Shown: positions 1-9,513, counted from the stretch's first letter. The stretch: 42,542 nt of DNA from a bacterium (GCA_905221505.1 CAJNDL010000014.1:1-42542); one strand, 5' to 3'. Numbers and translations: made by a program. Notes: generated from the sequence alone by a model not told the origin.

Positions 1-117
1 GCCTATGAGCTCTTTGCCTTTACCTATGGAGAAGAGATTCCTAAGCTTCTCGGTATTTCTAAAATACCTGCAGAAGATGTCTGTCAGTCGTCTAAATTAC
101 TCCAACATAAGTTCTAA
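1..117 (+). CDS. 3' end of an unidentified protein-coding gene (partial)
   Basis: The frame starting at base 1 is open for 38 codons and ends with TAA at 115-117, giving a C-terminus ending in KLLQHKF. The start lies outside the window. I do not recognise the family from so short a tail. A hairpin followed by a T-run at 196-222 on the same strand fits a terminator for this gene and is the main reason to believe it. The gene converges with pcsB. Coding status is likely but not proven. Confidence 0.4.
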   Translation, partial: AYELFAFTYGEEIPKLLGISKIPAEDVCQSSKLLQHKF

Positions 118-195
118 AAACTAACCTTTAACCCCATTCAAACGTCTCACACTAACTTCCACCATAGCGGAACTTAATCTGAAACGCTTTCAGAT

Positions 196-222
196 GAGCG
201 GATTTTGTGCGCTCTTTTTTTC
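196..222 (+). terminator. Putative rho-independent terminator of the 1-117 gene
   Basis: Stem GAGCG (196-200) pairs with CGCTC (210-214) and is followed directly by a run of T. The stem is short, so this is moderate evidence only. Confidence 0.45.
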
Positions 223-263
223 GATTCATTTTGGCTACAAAAGCGATGAAATCAAGCATGAGT

Positions 264-306
264 AAAACCAGTGGAACTTACCCTGACACGGATTTCCACT
301 GGTTTT
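264..306. repeat. Perfect 13-bp inverted repeat, terminator-like on either strand
   Basis: AAAACCAGTGGAA (264-276) and its exact complement TTCCACTGGTTTT (294-306) flank a 17-nt loop. The A-run before and T-run after would let it act as a terminator in either direction, between the two convergent genes. Confidence 0.5.
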
Positions 307-403
307 TACGATTTTTATCAGACTAACTTCCACTTGGATTAGCAGTGGAACTTAGTTTGGGAATTTACCTAATTTTTAATAGGGATTGTCACGGTAAAAT
401 CTG

Positions 404-431
404 AAAAAGAGGGCTCTATTCGAGTCCCTCT
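404..431 (-). terminator. Rho-independent terminator of pcsB
   Basis: Read on the minus strand, AGAGGG and CCCTCT arms with an inner GAG/CTC pair (one bulged base) form a strong stem. A run of T follows. It lies just after the pcsB stop codon. Confidence 0.8.
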
Positions 432-436
432 GTAAA

Positions 437-1615
437 TTAATCTGCGTAAATATATGTAACAAAACCTTCAGAAGTTGTTGTTGGATTGAACCATCCACGG
501 TGATTTCCAATTGTACGATTACCTGCATAATTTGATTCTGATACTTGAATACTTGTTGATGATGAAACAGCTGTAACTACCGCTACGTGTCCATATCCAC
601 CATCATTCCAACATGCAATCGCACCAACTTGAGGGGTAGATCCTGTACGGAATCCTGCTGCTGCTGCACTTGTAGCCCACTGTGCTCCATTACCCCAGTA
701 GTCTCCAGCCCAAGGGGCCAATGTTTTAGCTCCCCATGTACATTCTCCAATTGGATAACTTGAAGCATTTGTACTGTATGTTGGACGAACTTTTGCACGG
801 ACAGGTGCTACCGCAGATTCAGATACTGCTTGAACTTCTGCTGTAAAAGTTGTATTTCCAGAAGCAACGACTGTTTGTTGTTGACTTGCTTGTTTAGCTT
901 TATAAGCAGCTTCTGCTTCTGCAGCTGCTTTAGCTTCCGCTTCTGCTGCAGCTTTTTTCTCAAGTAAACTTGCTTTTTCATCCTCTGCAGTAGCCTTTTC
1001 AGCAGCAAGATTCAATTCGGCAGCTTTCAACTCTGCTTGTTTTGTAGTTAATGTTTGAGCATCATCAGCTAGTTTTTGCTGATTTGCAATAACTGTATTG
1101 ATAGCATCATTATTTGCTACTTGTTTTTCAGAAATAGCCTTTTTATCTGCTTTTTGTTGTTCCAACATCTTGTTGTTTGCAGATACGATCTCACTCATTG
1201 CAGCAACACGTGAGATAGCTTCTGTAATTGATTTTGAATTTACAATTGTATTGATGTAGTTTGTTGCAGCTCCATTTGTTTGAGCGCTACGAGCTTGTTT
1301 TTGCAATGAATCATTACGAGATACAATATTCTTAGAAAGTTCTGTAATTTCACCCTCAAGCTTTTTAGATTCTGCTTGTAGTCTATCATTTTCAGCTTGC
1401 AAGTTTGATTGCTCTGTTTGAATAGCAGATACTTGCTCCTGAATTTGATCAACTTGTTTTTGGGCTTCTTGTTGTTGTGCTGTTAAGTTACTAATTTTAT
1501 TATCTTGAGCAGCAATTTTGTCATCAGTAGTTTCTGCATGCGCAGTTGTTAAAACAGCTACTTGAGAAACCATTACTGTACTTAGTAAAAGTGACGCTAA
1601 GATTTTTTTCTTCAT
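437..1615 (-). CDS. pcsB: PcsB, secreted CHAP-domain peptidoglycan hydrolase for daughter-cell separation
   Basis: PcsB splits septal peptidoglycan and in pneumococcus is controlled by the FtsEX complex across the membrane. The 392-residue protein has a signal peptide ending at about AHA-ET (residues 25-29). A long coiled coil covers roughly 30-255, with an Ala/Glu-rich linker near 215-250. A CHAP domain occupies about 285-392. The predicted catalytic Cys292 (GECTWGAK) and His343 (GYGHVAVV) fall at the residue numbers known for pneumococcal PcsB, and the length is the same. The gene has its own promoter with a WalR-type box and its own terminator, consistent with the essential WalRK control known for this gene. 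The identification is firm. Confidence 0.97.
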   Translation of the reverse strand: MKKKILASLLLSTVMVSQVAVLTTAHAETTDDKIAAQDNKISNLTAQQQEAQKQVDQIQEQVSAIQTEQSNLQAENDRLQAESKKLEGEITELSKNIVSRNDSLQKQARSAQTNGAATNYINTIVNSKSITEAISRVAAMSEIVSANNKMLEQQKADKKAISEKQVANNDAINTVIANQQKLADDAQTLTTKQAELKAAELNLAAEKATAEDEKASLLEKKAAAEAEAKAAAEAEAAYKAKQASQQQTVVASGNTTFTAEVQAVSESAVAPVRAKVRPTYSTNASSYPIGECTWGAKTLAPWAGDYWGNGAQWATSAAAAGFRTGSTPQVGAIACWNDGGYGHVAVVTAVSSSTSIQVSESNYAGNRTIGNHRGWFNPTTTSEGFVTYIYAD

Positions 1616-1650
1616 ATTGCGTAGATACTCCTTCTTTTAAAGACATTACT

Positions 1651-1694
1651 AGTATACCAAAAAAAGGACTAATGAATATTACGCCTTTGTTACA
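1651..1694 (-). promoter_or_regulatory. pcsB promoter with WalR (VicR) box
   Basis: On the minus strand an extended -10 (TGG then TATACT, 1659-1651) lies upstream of pcsB. TGTAAC-AAAGG-CGTAAT (1694-1678) matches the WalR direct-repeat pattern TGTAAY-N5-TGTAAY with one mismatch and abuts or overlaps the -35 position, as expected for activation by WalR. Confidence 0.7.
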
Positions 1695-1708
1695 TTTTTA
1701 TTTCTTTC

Positions 1709-2206
1709 TTATAGGTAAAATTTTTCAAAAATAAACTGAAAAACAATCATCCATATAAGGTTCAAAATCATTGATGGAACTAAACTATAGACTATGAATA
1801 AAGACATACTATCCACAGTTAAACCTACCGCTATTGCAAGTATGTAAGCCCCCATTTCAAATAGAAAAGTCATGACAATAATTGCTAACATTCTCGTCCA
1901 ACGATTCAATAAAATAACACTATTAAATTTATGGAGAAATACCCCCAACAAGACGAACAACAGAGTTGCAATCCCTATTAGATGGAAAAAGTAAACATCA
2001 TAAACCAAGCCTATCACAAAACAATAGACTAGGTAGAGATACTCTGATACTTCTATCGTCTCAAATAAGAGAAATAGAAAAAGAAAATGACTAGCCAAAT
2101 GTACATGGGGGAAAAATGAGCCCAGAAGCTGGCTAATATGGGCGTCAATTAGAACAAAGAAAGGAAGCAATAAAAACACTCCAACCCGCTTCAACTGTCT
2201 CATCAT
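1709..2206 (-). CDS. mreD: MreD, rod-shape/peripheral-growth membrane protein
   Basis: This 165-residue protein is almost entirely hydrophobic, with about five membrane segments, matching the MreD family in size and character. In ovoid cocci MreD works with MreC to place peripheral peptidoglycan synthesis; no MreB is needed. The gene overlaps the end of mreC by 4 bp (ATGA), so the two are translationally coupled. The start is taken at the first of two consecutive Met codons, in the ATGA overlap. Sequence similarity within the family is low, so the call rests on the mreC neighbour and the hydropathy. Confidence 0.92.
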   Translation of the reverse strand: MMRQLKRVGVFLLLPFFVLIDAHISQLLGSFFPHVHLASHFLFLFLLFETIEVSEYLYLVYCFVIGLVYDVYFFHLIGIATLLFVLLGVFLHKFNSVILLNRWTRMLAIIVMTFLFEMGAYILAIAVGLTVDSMSLFIVYSLVPSMILNLIWMIVFQFIFEKFYL

Positions 2207-3021
2207 GAATTCCCCACTAATTCTATCACATCCACATTATGAGTATCTGCACTCAATTTAACAGTTACTTCTCGTGTCAAATAGTCTGTACTATGCGTTG
2301 TGGCAACCACTTCACCAACAGGAATATCCGCAACGTTAAAGTTTCCTAATCCACCCGTTGTCACCTTATCACCTGTACTAATATCGCTATTGCTATTTAA
2401 TTGGCTAATTTTAAGAACTTCATTTTCCTTGTCATAGCCAACAATAATCCCATAAATTGTAGTAGAACCATGTTGAATTTTAACAGAAATCTTATCAGCA
2501 TTTTCCGTATTTGTTAGAAGGTTGACCATGGTAGAGTTCTCCTCTACTTTCGAAACGCTCCCAATCAAACCACCATTTGCAATAGCTAACATGTTCTCAG
2601 AAGCCCCTTTTGATTTGCCCGCATCTAGAGTCAATTCCTGTTTCCAAGATACCGGAGAACGCATAATAACATCTGCTGCTAAAGTCTTTGTGGCTTGCAA
2701 TTTAGACTTCATATCAAGCAATTGGCGCAGTTGCTCATTTTCTGTCTTTAAACTTTCCGCCTCATTCGATTTAACTTCTAACTGGTAAATCTGTTTCTTC
2801 AAACTTTCATTTTCATTATATGTTCGTGTCAAATGTGCCAAATCTGATTTAACAGAATCAAACCACTGAAAAGGTTTTTGCACAACCCTATCAACCAATG
2901 AGATTCCATCTCCTAATTTCGTCACAATTGCGCTTGAATAAGTCGTCGCTAAGAGAGCTGACACAAGCAGAACAGTAACAAAAACAATAATGACATATTT
3001 TGATTTTTTAAAACGGTTCAT
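2203..3021 (-). CDS. mreC: MreC, peripheral cell-wall elongation scaffold
   Basis: MreC is a bitopic membrane protein that organises the elongation machinery (PBP2b, RodA, MreD). The 272-residue protein has a short basic N-terminus, one membrane anchor at about residues 10-30, a coiled coil at about 63-110 (repeated Leu/Glu/Gln heptads), and a C-terminal beta-rich domain with the family-typical Gly-rich text GLIGSV and TGGLGNF. The gene is followed by mreD with an ATGA overlap. A 59-bp gap separates it from ecfT upstream, so it may be the distal part of a long envelope transcript or have its own weak promoter. Confidence 0.95.
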   Translation of the reverse strand: MNRFKKSKYVIIVFVTVLLVSALLATTYSSAIVTKLGDGISLVDRVVQKPFQWFDSVKSDLAHLTRTYNENESLKKQIYQLEVKSNEAESLKTENEQLRQLLDMKSKLQATKTLAADVIMRSPVSWKQELTLDAGKSKGASENMLAIANGGLIGSVSKVEENSTMVNLLTNTENADKISVKIQHGSTTIYGIIVGYDKENEVLKISQLNSNSDISTGDKVTTGGLGNFNVADIPVGEVVATTHSTDYLTREVTVKLSADTHNVDVIELVGNS

Positions 3022-3080
3022 ATCCCTACCTTTATATCAAAAACTGTTACAGTAACTTTTTTATTAATTCCTGAAAGCTA

Positions 3081-3875
3081 CTAAGATTTTAAGAAAAATA
3101 AGCAACAACCAAGTACGAGAATAACAAGGATTGCTAGCGTATCTTTTCGAGTCCATTTCAATTGTCGGTATTGACTTCTGCCTTTCCCACCCTGATAACC
3201 ACGCGCTTCCATAGCGATAGCCAAGGAATCCGCACGTTTTAAACTTGTCGCAAAAAGAGGAATCAAAATAGGAATCATCGCCTTTACTTTTTGAACAATA
3301 CTTCCTTCACCAAAATCCACTCCACGCGCTTTCTGTGCATTCATAATCCGCGTCGTATCATCCATCAAGGTTGGGACAAAACGCAAACTCATGGACAGCA
3401 TCAATCCAATTTCATGAACTGGAACTTTCACACGTTTTAAAGGCGCTAACAAAGCTTCAACAGCTGATGCCAAACTTAAGGGCATAGTCGTTAAGGTTAA
3501 CAAAGTTGAAAAGAAAATAATCAATATAAAGCGACAAAAAATAATTCCAGCTTGTTGCAAAGCATAATCCGTGATTCTCACAAACGAAAACTCAAATAAA
3601 ACATTCCCACTAGAAATGAAAAACAGTTGAAAAATAGTTGTGAAGGCAATCAAGAAAAACATAGACTTCAAGCCCTGAATAAAAAATGAAAGAGATACTC
3701 CTGACAAGGCAATAAATATCCCTGTCGCTATAAAAAGAATCAGATTCGTCAAGGGATTATTAGCCCAAAAAACGATCAAAATTAGTAGCATCATGGCCAG
3801 CAATTTGCTGCGTGGGTCCAACCGGTGAACAATCGAATCCCCTGGGATATAACGCCCCAAAATCATACTATCCAT
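3081..3875 (-). CDS. ecfT: EcfT, transmembrane coupling subunit of the ECF vitamin transporter
   Basis: EcfT joins the two ATPases EcfA1/EcfA2 to interchangeable substrate-binding S subunits for uptake of vitamins and other micronutrients. The 264-residue protein has several membrane segments and the two cytoplasmic coupling motifs with Ala-Arg-Gly at 183-185 (QKARGVDF) and 224-226 (MEARGYQG), which insert into the ATPase grooves. It overlaps ecfA2 by 8 bp. No S-subunit gene lies beside it, so this is the shared (group II) energising module whose S components are encoded elsewhere. Confidence 0.95.
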   Translation of the reverse strand: MDSMILGRYIPGDSIVHRLDPRSKLLAMMLLILIVFWANNPLTNLILFIATGIFIALSGVSLSFFIQGLKSMFFLIAFTTIFQLFFISSGNVLFEFSFVRITDYALQQAGIIFCRFILIIFFSTLLTLTTMPLSLASAVEALLAPLKRVKVPVHEIGLMLSMSLRFVPTLMDDTTRIMNAQKARGVDFGEGSIVQKVKAMIPILIPLFATSLKRADSLAIAMEARGYQGGKGRSQYRQLKWTRKDTLAILVILVLGCCLFFLKS

Positions 3876-4707
3876 TTATCGACTCCTTGAACTCATCTAT
3901 CTTAATCGGTAATCGTTTAAATGACACGCCTCTATCAGCCAATCGTTTACAAAAAGCTGTAATTTTAGGTACTCCCAACTGCACTTCTTCCATAAAGACA
4001 ACATCTTGAAAGACATCACTCGGTTTGCCACCCTTAACTAAACGTCCCTTTTCCATCACATAGACTTGATTCGCATATTCAGCAACATCATCCATCAAAT
4101 GCGTGACTAAGACAATAGTCATCCCTGACTGGTGGAGTTTTTTGAACAGGATCATCAACTCTTTTCTCCCTAGAGGATCTAGGCCTGCTGTGGGCTCATC
4201 TAAGACTAATATTGCTGGCTCCATGGCAAGTATGCCTGCAATGGCGACACGTCTCATTTGTCCACCTGATAGCTCAAACGGGCTACGATTAAAAAGTGAT
4301 TCATCAATTCCAACTAGAGCCAGTTTTTCACGCGCAATCTTCACAGCATCTTCTTCAGAAACACCAAAATTTTGCGGTCCAAAAGCAACGTCCTTCAAAA
4401 CCGTTTCTTCAAAAATCTGATTTTCAGCAAACTGAAATACCAAGCCAACCTGTTTTCTAATTTGACGAATATCCTTGTTTTTAGAAGTCGAAGTGATTAA
4501 GGTATCAAAAACTCGCACAGTTCCTTGACTTGGAACCAATAAACCATTTAAGAGTTGTAAAATAGTTGATTTACCGCTACCTGTGTGGCCAATTAAAGCC
4601 GTATAAGAACCATCTTCAATCGTTAAAGAAACATCCGACAAAGCTGTTGAAGCTAAGGGAGTACCTTCTTGATATGTAAAACTCACATTTTCTAGAGCAA
4701 TTCCCAT
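3868..4707 (-). CDS. ecfA2: EcfA2, ATPase of the energy-coupling-factor transporter
   Basis: One of the two ATP-hydrolysing subunits of the group II ECF transporter. In 279 residues it shows Walker [10 protein letters not shown] (40-48), the Q-loop region, signature [13 protein letters not shown], Walker B with catalytic Glu in [10 protein letters not shown], and the switch His in LVTHLMDD. All key residues are intact. The start overlaps the end of ecfA1 by 16 bp and its end overlaps ecfT by 8 bp, so the three genes are translated as a coupled unit. Confidence 0.95.
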   Translation of the reverse strand: MGIALENVSFTYQEGTPLASTALSDVSLTIEDGSYTALIGHTGSGKSTILQLLNGLLVPSQGTVRVFDTLITSTSKNKDIRQIRKQVGLVFQFAENQIFEETVLKDVAFGPQNFGVSEEDAVKIAREKLALVGIDESLFNRSPFELSGGQMRRVAIAGILAMEPAILVLDEPTAGLDPLGRKELMILFKKLHQSGMTIVLVTHLMDDVAEYANQVYVMEKGRLVKGGKPSDVFQDVVFMEEVQLGVPKITAFCKRLADRGVSFKRLPIKIDEFKESING

Positions 4708-5519
4708 AGCTTATCCTCTAGCTCACTTTCTGTCAAATAATTTTCAGGAAAATCATAGCCATTCTGGCTCAAAGAATTTTTTAATTGATTAGCAAAAGGA
4801 TCGTCTAATCCAATTTGATCTAAATCATTTCGAGAGAAAAGTTCTCTTGGACTACTAGTTGATTCAATTGATCCTTTTTTCATGACCAACACGCGATCAC
4901 TCATGGCAACTTCTTCCAAATCATGTGTAATGGAAATGACCGTCATATCATAGTCTTTTCGAATTCCTCTTACTGTCTCAATAAGTTCTCTACGACCCTC
5001 AGGATCCAACATACTCGTTGCTTCATCTAAGATTAAAATAGCTGGTCTTAGGGCTACAACACCTGCAATGGCCACACGTTGCTTTTGGCCACCCGATAAA
5101 CGCGCTGGCTCTCGCTTTTTAAAGTCCAACATGCCAACCAAATCCAGAGCTTCTTCCACTCTCTTTTTCATTTCTTGACGAGAAAGGCCTTGATTTTCCA
5201 AACCAAAGGCAACATCATCTTCAACAGTCGCTCCAACAAATTGATTGTCTGGATTTTGAAAAACCATACCGATTTGACGACGTATATCCCAAACATTTTC
5301 CTCAGTCAGCAGTTGGCCATCGATTACAATCTCTCCGGATTCTGCTTCCAGTAAGCCATCAATTAACCGTACTGTCGTTGATTTACCACTACCATTATGC
5401 CCTACAATCGAAAGCCATTCTCCACGTTTCACGTGAAACGTAATATCCTTCACATCATAGTATCCCTGACTTTCCTTATAGCGAAAAGAAAGATTTTTTA
5501 CATCAATTATTGATTTCAT
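4692..5519 (-). CDS. ecfA1: EcfA1, ATPase of the energy-coupling-factor transporter
   Basis: Partner ATPase of EcfA2. The 275-residue protein has Walker [10 protein letters not shown] (40-48), signature [13 protein letters not shown], Walker [11 protein letters not shown] and switch His in SITHDLEE. The DEATSMLD form is typical of the EcfA1 branch, while EcfA2 has DEPTAGLD. The coding sequence also carries a perfect parS-like palindrome at 5424-5441, near the 5' end of the gene. The start overlaps pgsA by 4 bp. Confidence 0.95.
   Translation of the reverse strand: MKSIIDVKNLSFRYKESQGYYDVKDITFHVKRGEWLSIVGHNGSGKSTTVRLIDGLLEAESGEIVIDGQLLTEENVWDIRRQIGMVFQNPDNQFVGATVEDDVAFGLENQGLSRQEMKKRVEEALDLVGMLDFKKREPARLSGGQKQRVAIAGVVALRPAILILDEATSMLDPEGRRELIETVRGIRKDYDMTVISITHDLEEVAMSDRVLVMKKGSIESTSSPRELFSRNDLDQIGLDDPFANQLKNSLSQNGYDFPENYLTESELEDKLWELL
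5424..5441. other. parS: parS-like ParB-binding palindrome
   Basis: An 18-bp perfect palindrome with core GTTTCACGTGAAAC, matching the Firmicute parS consensus TGTTTCACGTGAAACA except for the outermost base pair. It lies inside ecfA1, about 22 kb from oriC; origin-proximal placement inside genes is usual for parS. Confidence 0.8.
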
Positions 5520-6061
5520 TTCGAACCAAATGTCCCTTTAAATACATAGGCACTACCCTTGAAATAGTCATAGCCAGAGTAGATAGTGAAAAATAAGGCT
5601 ACATAAAGTAGAACTTGACCAATCAAAGTCCAATGTAATAGCAAGAAAATAATGGCAAACATCTGACTAAAAGTTTTAATTTTTCCAGGCATTGCCGCTG
5701 CTAAAACTGTTCCGCCAGTTTCAACCAGTAAAAGCCTTAAACCTGTCACAGCCAACTCTCGACAGATAATCACTGCAACAATCCAAGCTGGAGCCATACC
5801 TAACTCAATCAGCATAATAAAAGCCGACATAACTAGTAGCTTATCCGCCATAGGATCTGCAAATTTACCAAAATTACTGACCACATTCCATTTACGAGCT
5901 AAATATCCATCTAAATAATCTGTAATACTGGCAATCGCAAAGATAATAGCTGCTACTATATGACTCTCTATCGAATTTCCTACTGTTAAAATAAAGATAA
6001 AAATAGGTATGAAAAGAATTCGACCTATTGTTAAGAGATTTGGAATTTGTTCTTTTTTCAT
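5516..6061 (-). CDS. pgsA: CDP-diacylglycerol-glycerol-3-phosphate 3-phosphatidyltransferase
   Basis: PgsA makes phosphatidylglycerol phosphate, the committed step to phosphatidylglycerol and cardiolipin, in the membrane. The 181-residue protein carries the complete CDP-alcohol phosphatidyltransferase motif: D48, D51-G52, A55-R56, G65, D69 and D73 in the spacing DxxDGxxARx8GxxxDxxxD. About five membrane segments are visible. It sits between rodZ (10-bp gap) and ecfA1 (4-bp overlap) within the co-directional envelope block. The call is firm. Confidence 0.96.
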   Translation of the reverse strand: MKKEQIPNLLTIGRILFIPIFIFILTVGNSIESHIVAAIIFAIASITDYLDGYLARKWNVVSNFGKFADPMADKLLVMSAFIMLIELGMAPAWIVAVIICRELAVTGLRLLLVETGGTVLAAAMPGKIKTFSQMFAIIFLLLHWTLIGQVLLYVALFFTIYSGYDYFKGSAYVFKGTFGSK

Positions 6062-6071
6062 TCGTTTTTCC

Positions 6072-6914
6072 TTAATTTTTAGTGAAGGTTACAGTGATTT
6101 GTCCAGTCTGAGCTGTTAACTTCGATAAATCAACAGTCTGATTATCTACTGTCAAAGTAACACCTTTTACAACACCTAACGTAATTGTTACAGGACTTTT
6201 AGTTGCAACTGTTGTTTCCGTACTTTTCTTCTCTGGCGATAAGGTTACACCGCCATCAAGTTCGCTTTCTGAAACGCTGACCCAACTTGTAACATCTGAA
6301 ACTGCCAATTGCAATTTAACTGTTTCCTTACTTGTCTTATAAGCGATTTCTACATGATTTCCTTCACCCGATACCGTTATAGATGGTTCTGCACTAGAAG
6401 AACTGCTAGAGGAACTACTACTTGAAGAGTGGGGAACAGAGCTAGTTGAACTTATTGAACTTGTTGATTGAACCACACTGTAATTAGAAAGAGAAGACCC
6501 CTCTGGTTGAGTTTGAATATAGTTCCAAACATAATAGGTCACAAAAATTAAAATCGATAAGGCAAAAAGGATAAAATAAAATAAAGGTAAAAAGGATGTT
6601 TTTTTCTTATTTTTCTTACTTGAACGTCTGCGCCCTGTCAACTCGTCTTCATCAACGTCTACTTCCTCATAAGTAATCATACTCCCAGAATCATAAGCAT
6701 CCAAAACAATTTGGTCATCTAACTCAACAGCCCATGAATATTTTCTCAAGAAAGAGCGTGTGTAAAAAGGACTTGGAAGTTGATCGAAATCGTCTGCTTC
6801 CATTGCTTCCAACATATCTAACTGGATGTCTGTCTTTTTCTGCAATTCATCTAAACTCAATCCCTGATTGATTCTAGCTAATCGTAAAACCTCACCAATT
6901 GTTTTTTTCCTCAT
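6072..6914 (-). CDS. rodZ: RodZ-like membrane-anchored HTH protein
   Basis: RodZ helps position the cell-elongation machinery. The protein has an N-terminal helix-turn-helix of the Xre/HTH_25 type (about residues 5-65), a basic stretch, a single membrane segment (about 108-131), a long Ser-rich linker including about a dozen consecutive Ser, and a C-terminal beta-sandwich (DUF4115) domain. An in-frame ATG lies 9 bp upstream at 6923, but the Shine-Dalgarno AGAAGGG touches that codon, whereas it sits 9 nt ahead of the ATG at 6914. I therefore chose 6914, giving 280 residues. The neighbours mreCD and pgsA support an envelope role. Confidence 0.9.
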   Translation of the reverse strand: MRKKTIGEVLRLARINQGLSLDELQKKTDIQLDMLEAMEADDFDQLPSPFYTRSFLRKYSWAVELDDQIVLDAYDSGSMITYEEVDVDEDELTGRRRSSKKNKKKTSFLPLFYFILFALSILIFVTYYVWNYIQTQPEGSSLSNYSVVQSTSSISSTSSVPHSSSSSSSSSSSSAEPSITVSGEGNHVEIAYKTSKETVKLQLAVSDVTSWVSVSESELDGGVTLSPEKKSTETTVATKSPVTITLGVVKGVTLTVDNQTVDLSKLTAQTGQITVTFTKN

Positions 6915-6955
6915 ACTTGTCATCCCTTCTTTCTAGTGTCTATTATGATAGGTTA

Positions 6956-8239
6956 CTACGATGGGAATATTGTAAAATCAACTATATCCCCTTCATCTAT
7001 TAAGTGATGTCCTGCTTCAAGGACATCCTCTAAAGTAATTTCCTGTAAAATCTTTGGTAAGTCAAAAATTGTCTCACCATGTTCAAAAGCATCATATTGT
7101 GTTGCAATAAATTCAAAAGAGTTCATGCTACTAAAAAATTCTCCAAACATCTCTCTTTTGATAATATCTAAATGATCCTCTGTAATATCCAAATCCTTTG
7201 TAAAATTACGAATGGCCTTCCTAAACTGATGAGATAAAGCAACTGGCTCTTTCGTATCCATTGTCAACATAACAAAATGAAAACGACTTGTTACTTCAAT
7301 TTCAAGAGATAAAGAAGCATCTATTTTACCTGATTCATATAATTTTTGAAAACGATCCGAAGTCCAACCAAACATCATTGCAAACAATAATTTTAATAAA
7401 ATATGATGTCGATAGCAATCCGCCTCAGCAACTTCTCGATTACCTCTAACTCCAATCGCTAGTTTGGGAGAAGATACTTCCATTCTCATACTATCTGTTG
7501 GCTTTACATCTTGTAAAAGCAATTTTTCTCTTGCTACTTCCTGAAGATCTGAATCTTTCAGTTCTTTGCTTTCAAAATAGTCCTGTACTCGTTCCACATC
7601 AAAATTACCAACTAAAAACAGAGACATATTTACAGGTTTGTAAAATCTTGTAAAATTTTCTTGCAAATTAGTTAGATTGATTTGGGGAATGGACTCCTCA
7701 CTTCCAACTATATCCGTTGCTAAAGGTGTACCAGGATACAAATTCGCTAAGGTTGAAAAGAATAAACACGAATCTGGATCATCTTGATACATTTCTCGTT
7801 CTTGCTGGATAATATCCTGCTCTCTCAAAATGGAATCTTCAGTAAAGTGTGCTGATGTTACCAATTCATCAAGTAAATCTAAATTCTCTAAGAGATAATC
7901 CGTCGATGAAAAAAGATAGTTTGTTTTTGTAAAGTTTGTAAAGGCATTGCTATCTGCACCTAGACTCGTAAAAGCTGACATCAAATCGCTAGAATCTTCT
8001 CTCTCAAATAATTTATGTTCAAGAAAATGAGCAATTCCTACAGGATATTGTTTTACATCTCTGTCAACTCCTGTAACAAGCGTATCTACCGAACCAAACT
8101 GAACAGTGACACTCCCGTAAACCTCTTTAAATTCCTTTTTAGGTAGAAGAGCTACTGTCAATCTGTTTGCCAAACGAGTTCGATAAACCATTTCTTTTAC
8201 AGCTGGATAGTATTTTTCTTCAAAAACAACCTTTGTCAT
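6956..8239 (-). CDS. M16-family zinc metallopeptidase, catalytic partner (YmfH-like)
   Basis: This 427-residue protein belongs to the insulinase/mitochondrial-processing-peptidase family. The inverted zinc motif HFLEH is at 71-75 with a plausible third ligand Glu147 downstream (IIQQERE), so the active site looks intact. It overlaps the partner gene at 8236-8239 by 4 bp. Paired M16 genes are common in Firmicutes (ymfF/ymfH of Bacillus subtilis), with one catalytic and one non-catalytic chain. The substrate is unknown; homologues are annotated in databases as linked to EF-P modification, which nothing here tests. Confidence 0.85.
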   Translation of the reverse strand: MTKVVFEEKYYPAVKEMVYRTRLANRLTVALLPKKEFKEVYGSVTVQFGSVDTLVTGVDRDVKQYPVGIAHFLEHKLFEREDSSDLMSAFTSLGADSNAFTNFTKTNYLFSSTDYLLENLDLLDELVTSAHFTEDSILREQDIIQQEREMYQDDPDSCLFFSTLANLYPGTPLATDIVGSEESIPQINLTNLQENFTRFYKPVNMSLFLVGNFDVERVQDYFESKELKDSDLQEVAREKLLLQDVKPTDSMRMEVSSPKLAIGVRGNREVAEADCYRHHILLKLLFAMMFGWTSDRFQKLYESGKIDASLSLEIEVTSRFHFVMLTMDTKEPVALSHQFRKAIRNFTKDLDITEDHLDIIKREMFGEFFSSMNSFEFIATQYDAFEHGETIFDLPKILQEITLEDVLEAGHHLIDEGDIVDFTIFPS

Positions 8240-9486
8240 TCTATTCCTTCCATAAAGTAAATCGCCTGTAATTTTACATTATTAGCTGCTCTACAAATAG
8301 CTTCTTTGTCAATTTGTTCGAGTTTTTCAATCCAACTTTTAAAGTCTGTTGAAGATTTTCTAAGTAAGGCATTTTGGTAAGCACGTTCAATCAATGAAGA
8401 TTGATTATCTTGAGAAAGCAACAAAGACCGACGAATCATTTCCTTGGTCTGCTCTAACTCAAGGTATGTAAAATAACCTTTTTTTAAATCAAGCAGTTGA
8501 TTATTCATCATTTTTCGAGCCTGATTCCGATTTTCTCGATCAATACCAGCATACATCCTCAAAAATCCACTAAATAAATCAAGCTGACTTGAAATGGTAT
8601 AAGCTAATCCAGCATTTTCACGGACATTTGTAAAGAGCTTAGAATGAGCAAATCCGCCCAGTAAACCATTCATTACAATCATGGATAAATGTTGCTCATC
8701 ACCATATTCAGCAGAGCAATGATAGCCCAACTCTAAAATAGACTGTCCCAAATTTTTCCGAACCATGCCTTCCTGAAGGATATTGGAATAAGGTTGACAA
8801 TACTGAACCTTCACATCACCTTCTCGACCTTTAAAACCAAATGATTCTAATACATTTTGAATTTCAATCTCATTAAAATCACCTAAGAAAAAGAAATCTA
8901 TTCGATCATTGGCCAAAAATTCTTGGAAACAAGAATAAGAACTTTGTGGAGTTTCAGCTAAAATACGATTTCGTAAATCACTATATTCCAATTGGAGACG
9001 TTCATCATGAAAAAATAATTTATCTAATTCTTTATGTGCAAAATAAAAAGAATCATCCATATCAGCTGCTAAACTTGCTAGTAATTGCTTTCTCTCAATT
9101 TCAAATAAGGCCGAATCAAACCCATTATCAACTACAACGGGTGAAAAAAGAGTTTCTTTTACTAGTTCCAAAACCTGTGAAGTTAACACATTTTTCTTAC
9201 TTAAAAACTCATCACGAACATATGTGAATGTCAATTCTACAATGTGGCTTTGTCCTCTTCTAAAACAATTGGTTGACATATCTGTACCATATAGGCTAGC
9301 CAAGTGTCTTCTCAAATCTTGAGAAGTAGGGTACATCAGATTAGCAGTCTCTAGCATACTCGCACTCAACATGCGACCTGAAATCGTATCGAGGGATAAT
9401 GGAGCGGTAAAACGCACGGCGATTTTGTTCGTTTTAAACTTTTTTGATTGGATAAAATGTGTTGAAATTCCATGCACTAACTCCAT
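8236..9486 (-). CDS. M16-family peptidase-like protein, non-catalytic partner (YmfF-like)
   Basis: This 416-residue protein has the M16 fold signature of alternating domains but no HxxEH zinc motif in its N-terminal region (that position reads ASMLETANLMYPTSQD). It is therefore probably the inactive partner that forms a heterodimer with the downstream product. The ATG at 9486 has an AAGGAGG Shine-Dalgarno 7 nt upstream, and an extended -10 promoter precedes it. It is the first gene of the minus-strand run that continues towards ecfT. Its role is inferred from the pair only. Confidence 0.85.
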   Translation of the reverse strand: MELVHGISTHFIQSKKFKTNKIAVRFTAPLSLDTISGRMLSASMLETANLMYPTSQDLRRHLASLYGTDMSTNCFRRGQSHIVELTFTYVRDEFLSKKNVLTSQVLELVKETLFSPVVVDNGFDSALFEIERKQLLASLAADMDDSFYFAHKELDKLFFHDERLQLEYSDLRNRILAETPQSSYSCFQEFLANDRIDFFFLGDFNEIEIQNVLESFGFKGREGDVKVQYCQPYSNILQEGMVRKNLGQSILELGYHCSAEYGDEQHLSMIVMNGLLGGFAHSKLFTNVRENAGLAYTISSQLDLFSGFLRMYAGIDRENRNQARKMMNNQLLDLKKGYFTYLELEQTKEMIRRSLLLSQDNQSSLIERAYQNALLRKSSTDFKSWIEKLEQIDKEAICRAANNVKLQAIYFMEGIE

Positions 9487-9513
9487 GATTTACCTCCTTA
9501 TATACAGACTTCT

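Larger units (their letters stand above)
151..354. repeat. Two related copies of a small palindromic motif
   Basis: ACTAACTTCCAC occurs at 151-162 and again at 322-333. Each copy is followed by a GGAACTTA box (170-177 and 347-354), so each copy is itself roughly palindromic (TTCCAC...GTGGAA in the second). A third GTGGAACTTA lies at 271-280 inside the inverted repeat. This may be the remnant of a small mobile or regulatory repeat; I cannot assign it to BOX or RUP. Confidence 0.45.
118..436. other. 319-bp intergenic spacer between convergent genes, with short repeats and hairpins
   Basis: No credible ORF is seen. The spacer holds a small hairpin (TCTGAAA 178-184 / TTTCAGA 188-194), a terminator-like hairpin at 196-222, a 13-bp inverted repeat at 264-306, a repeated palindromic motif at 151-177 and 322-354, and the pcsB terminator at 404-431. 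Confidence 0.7.
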
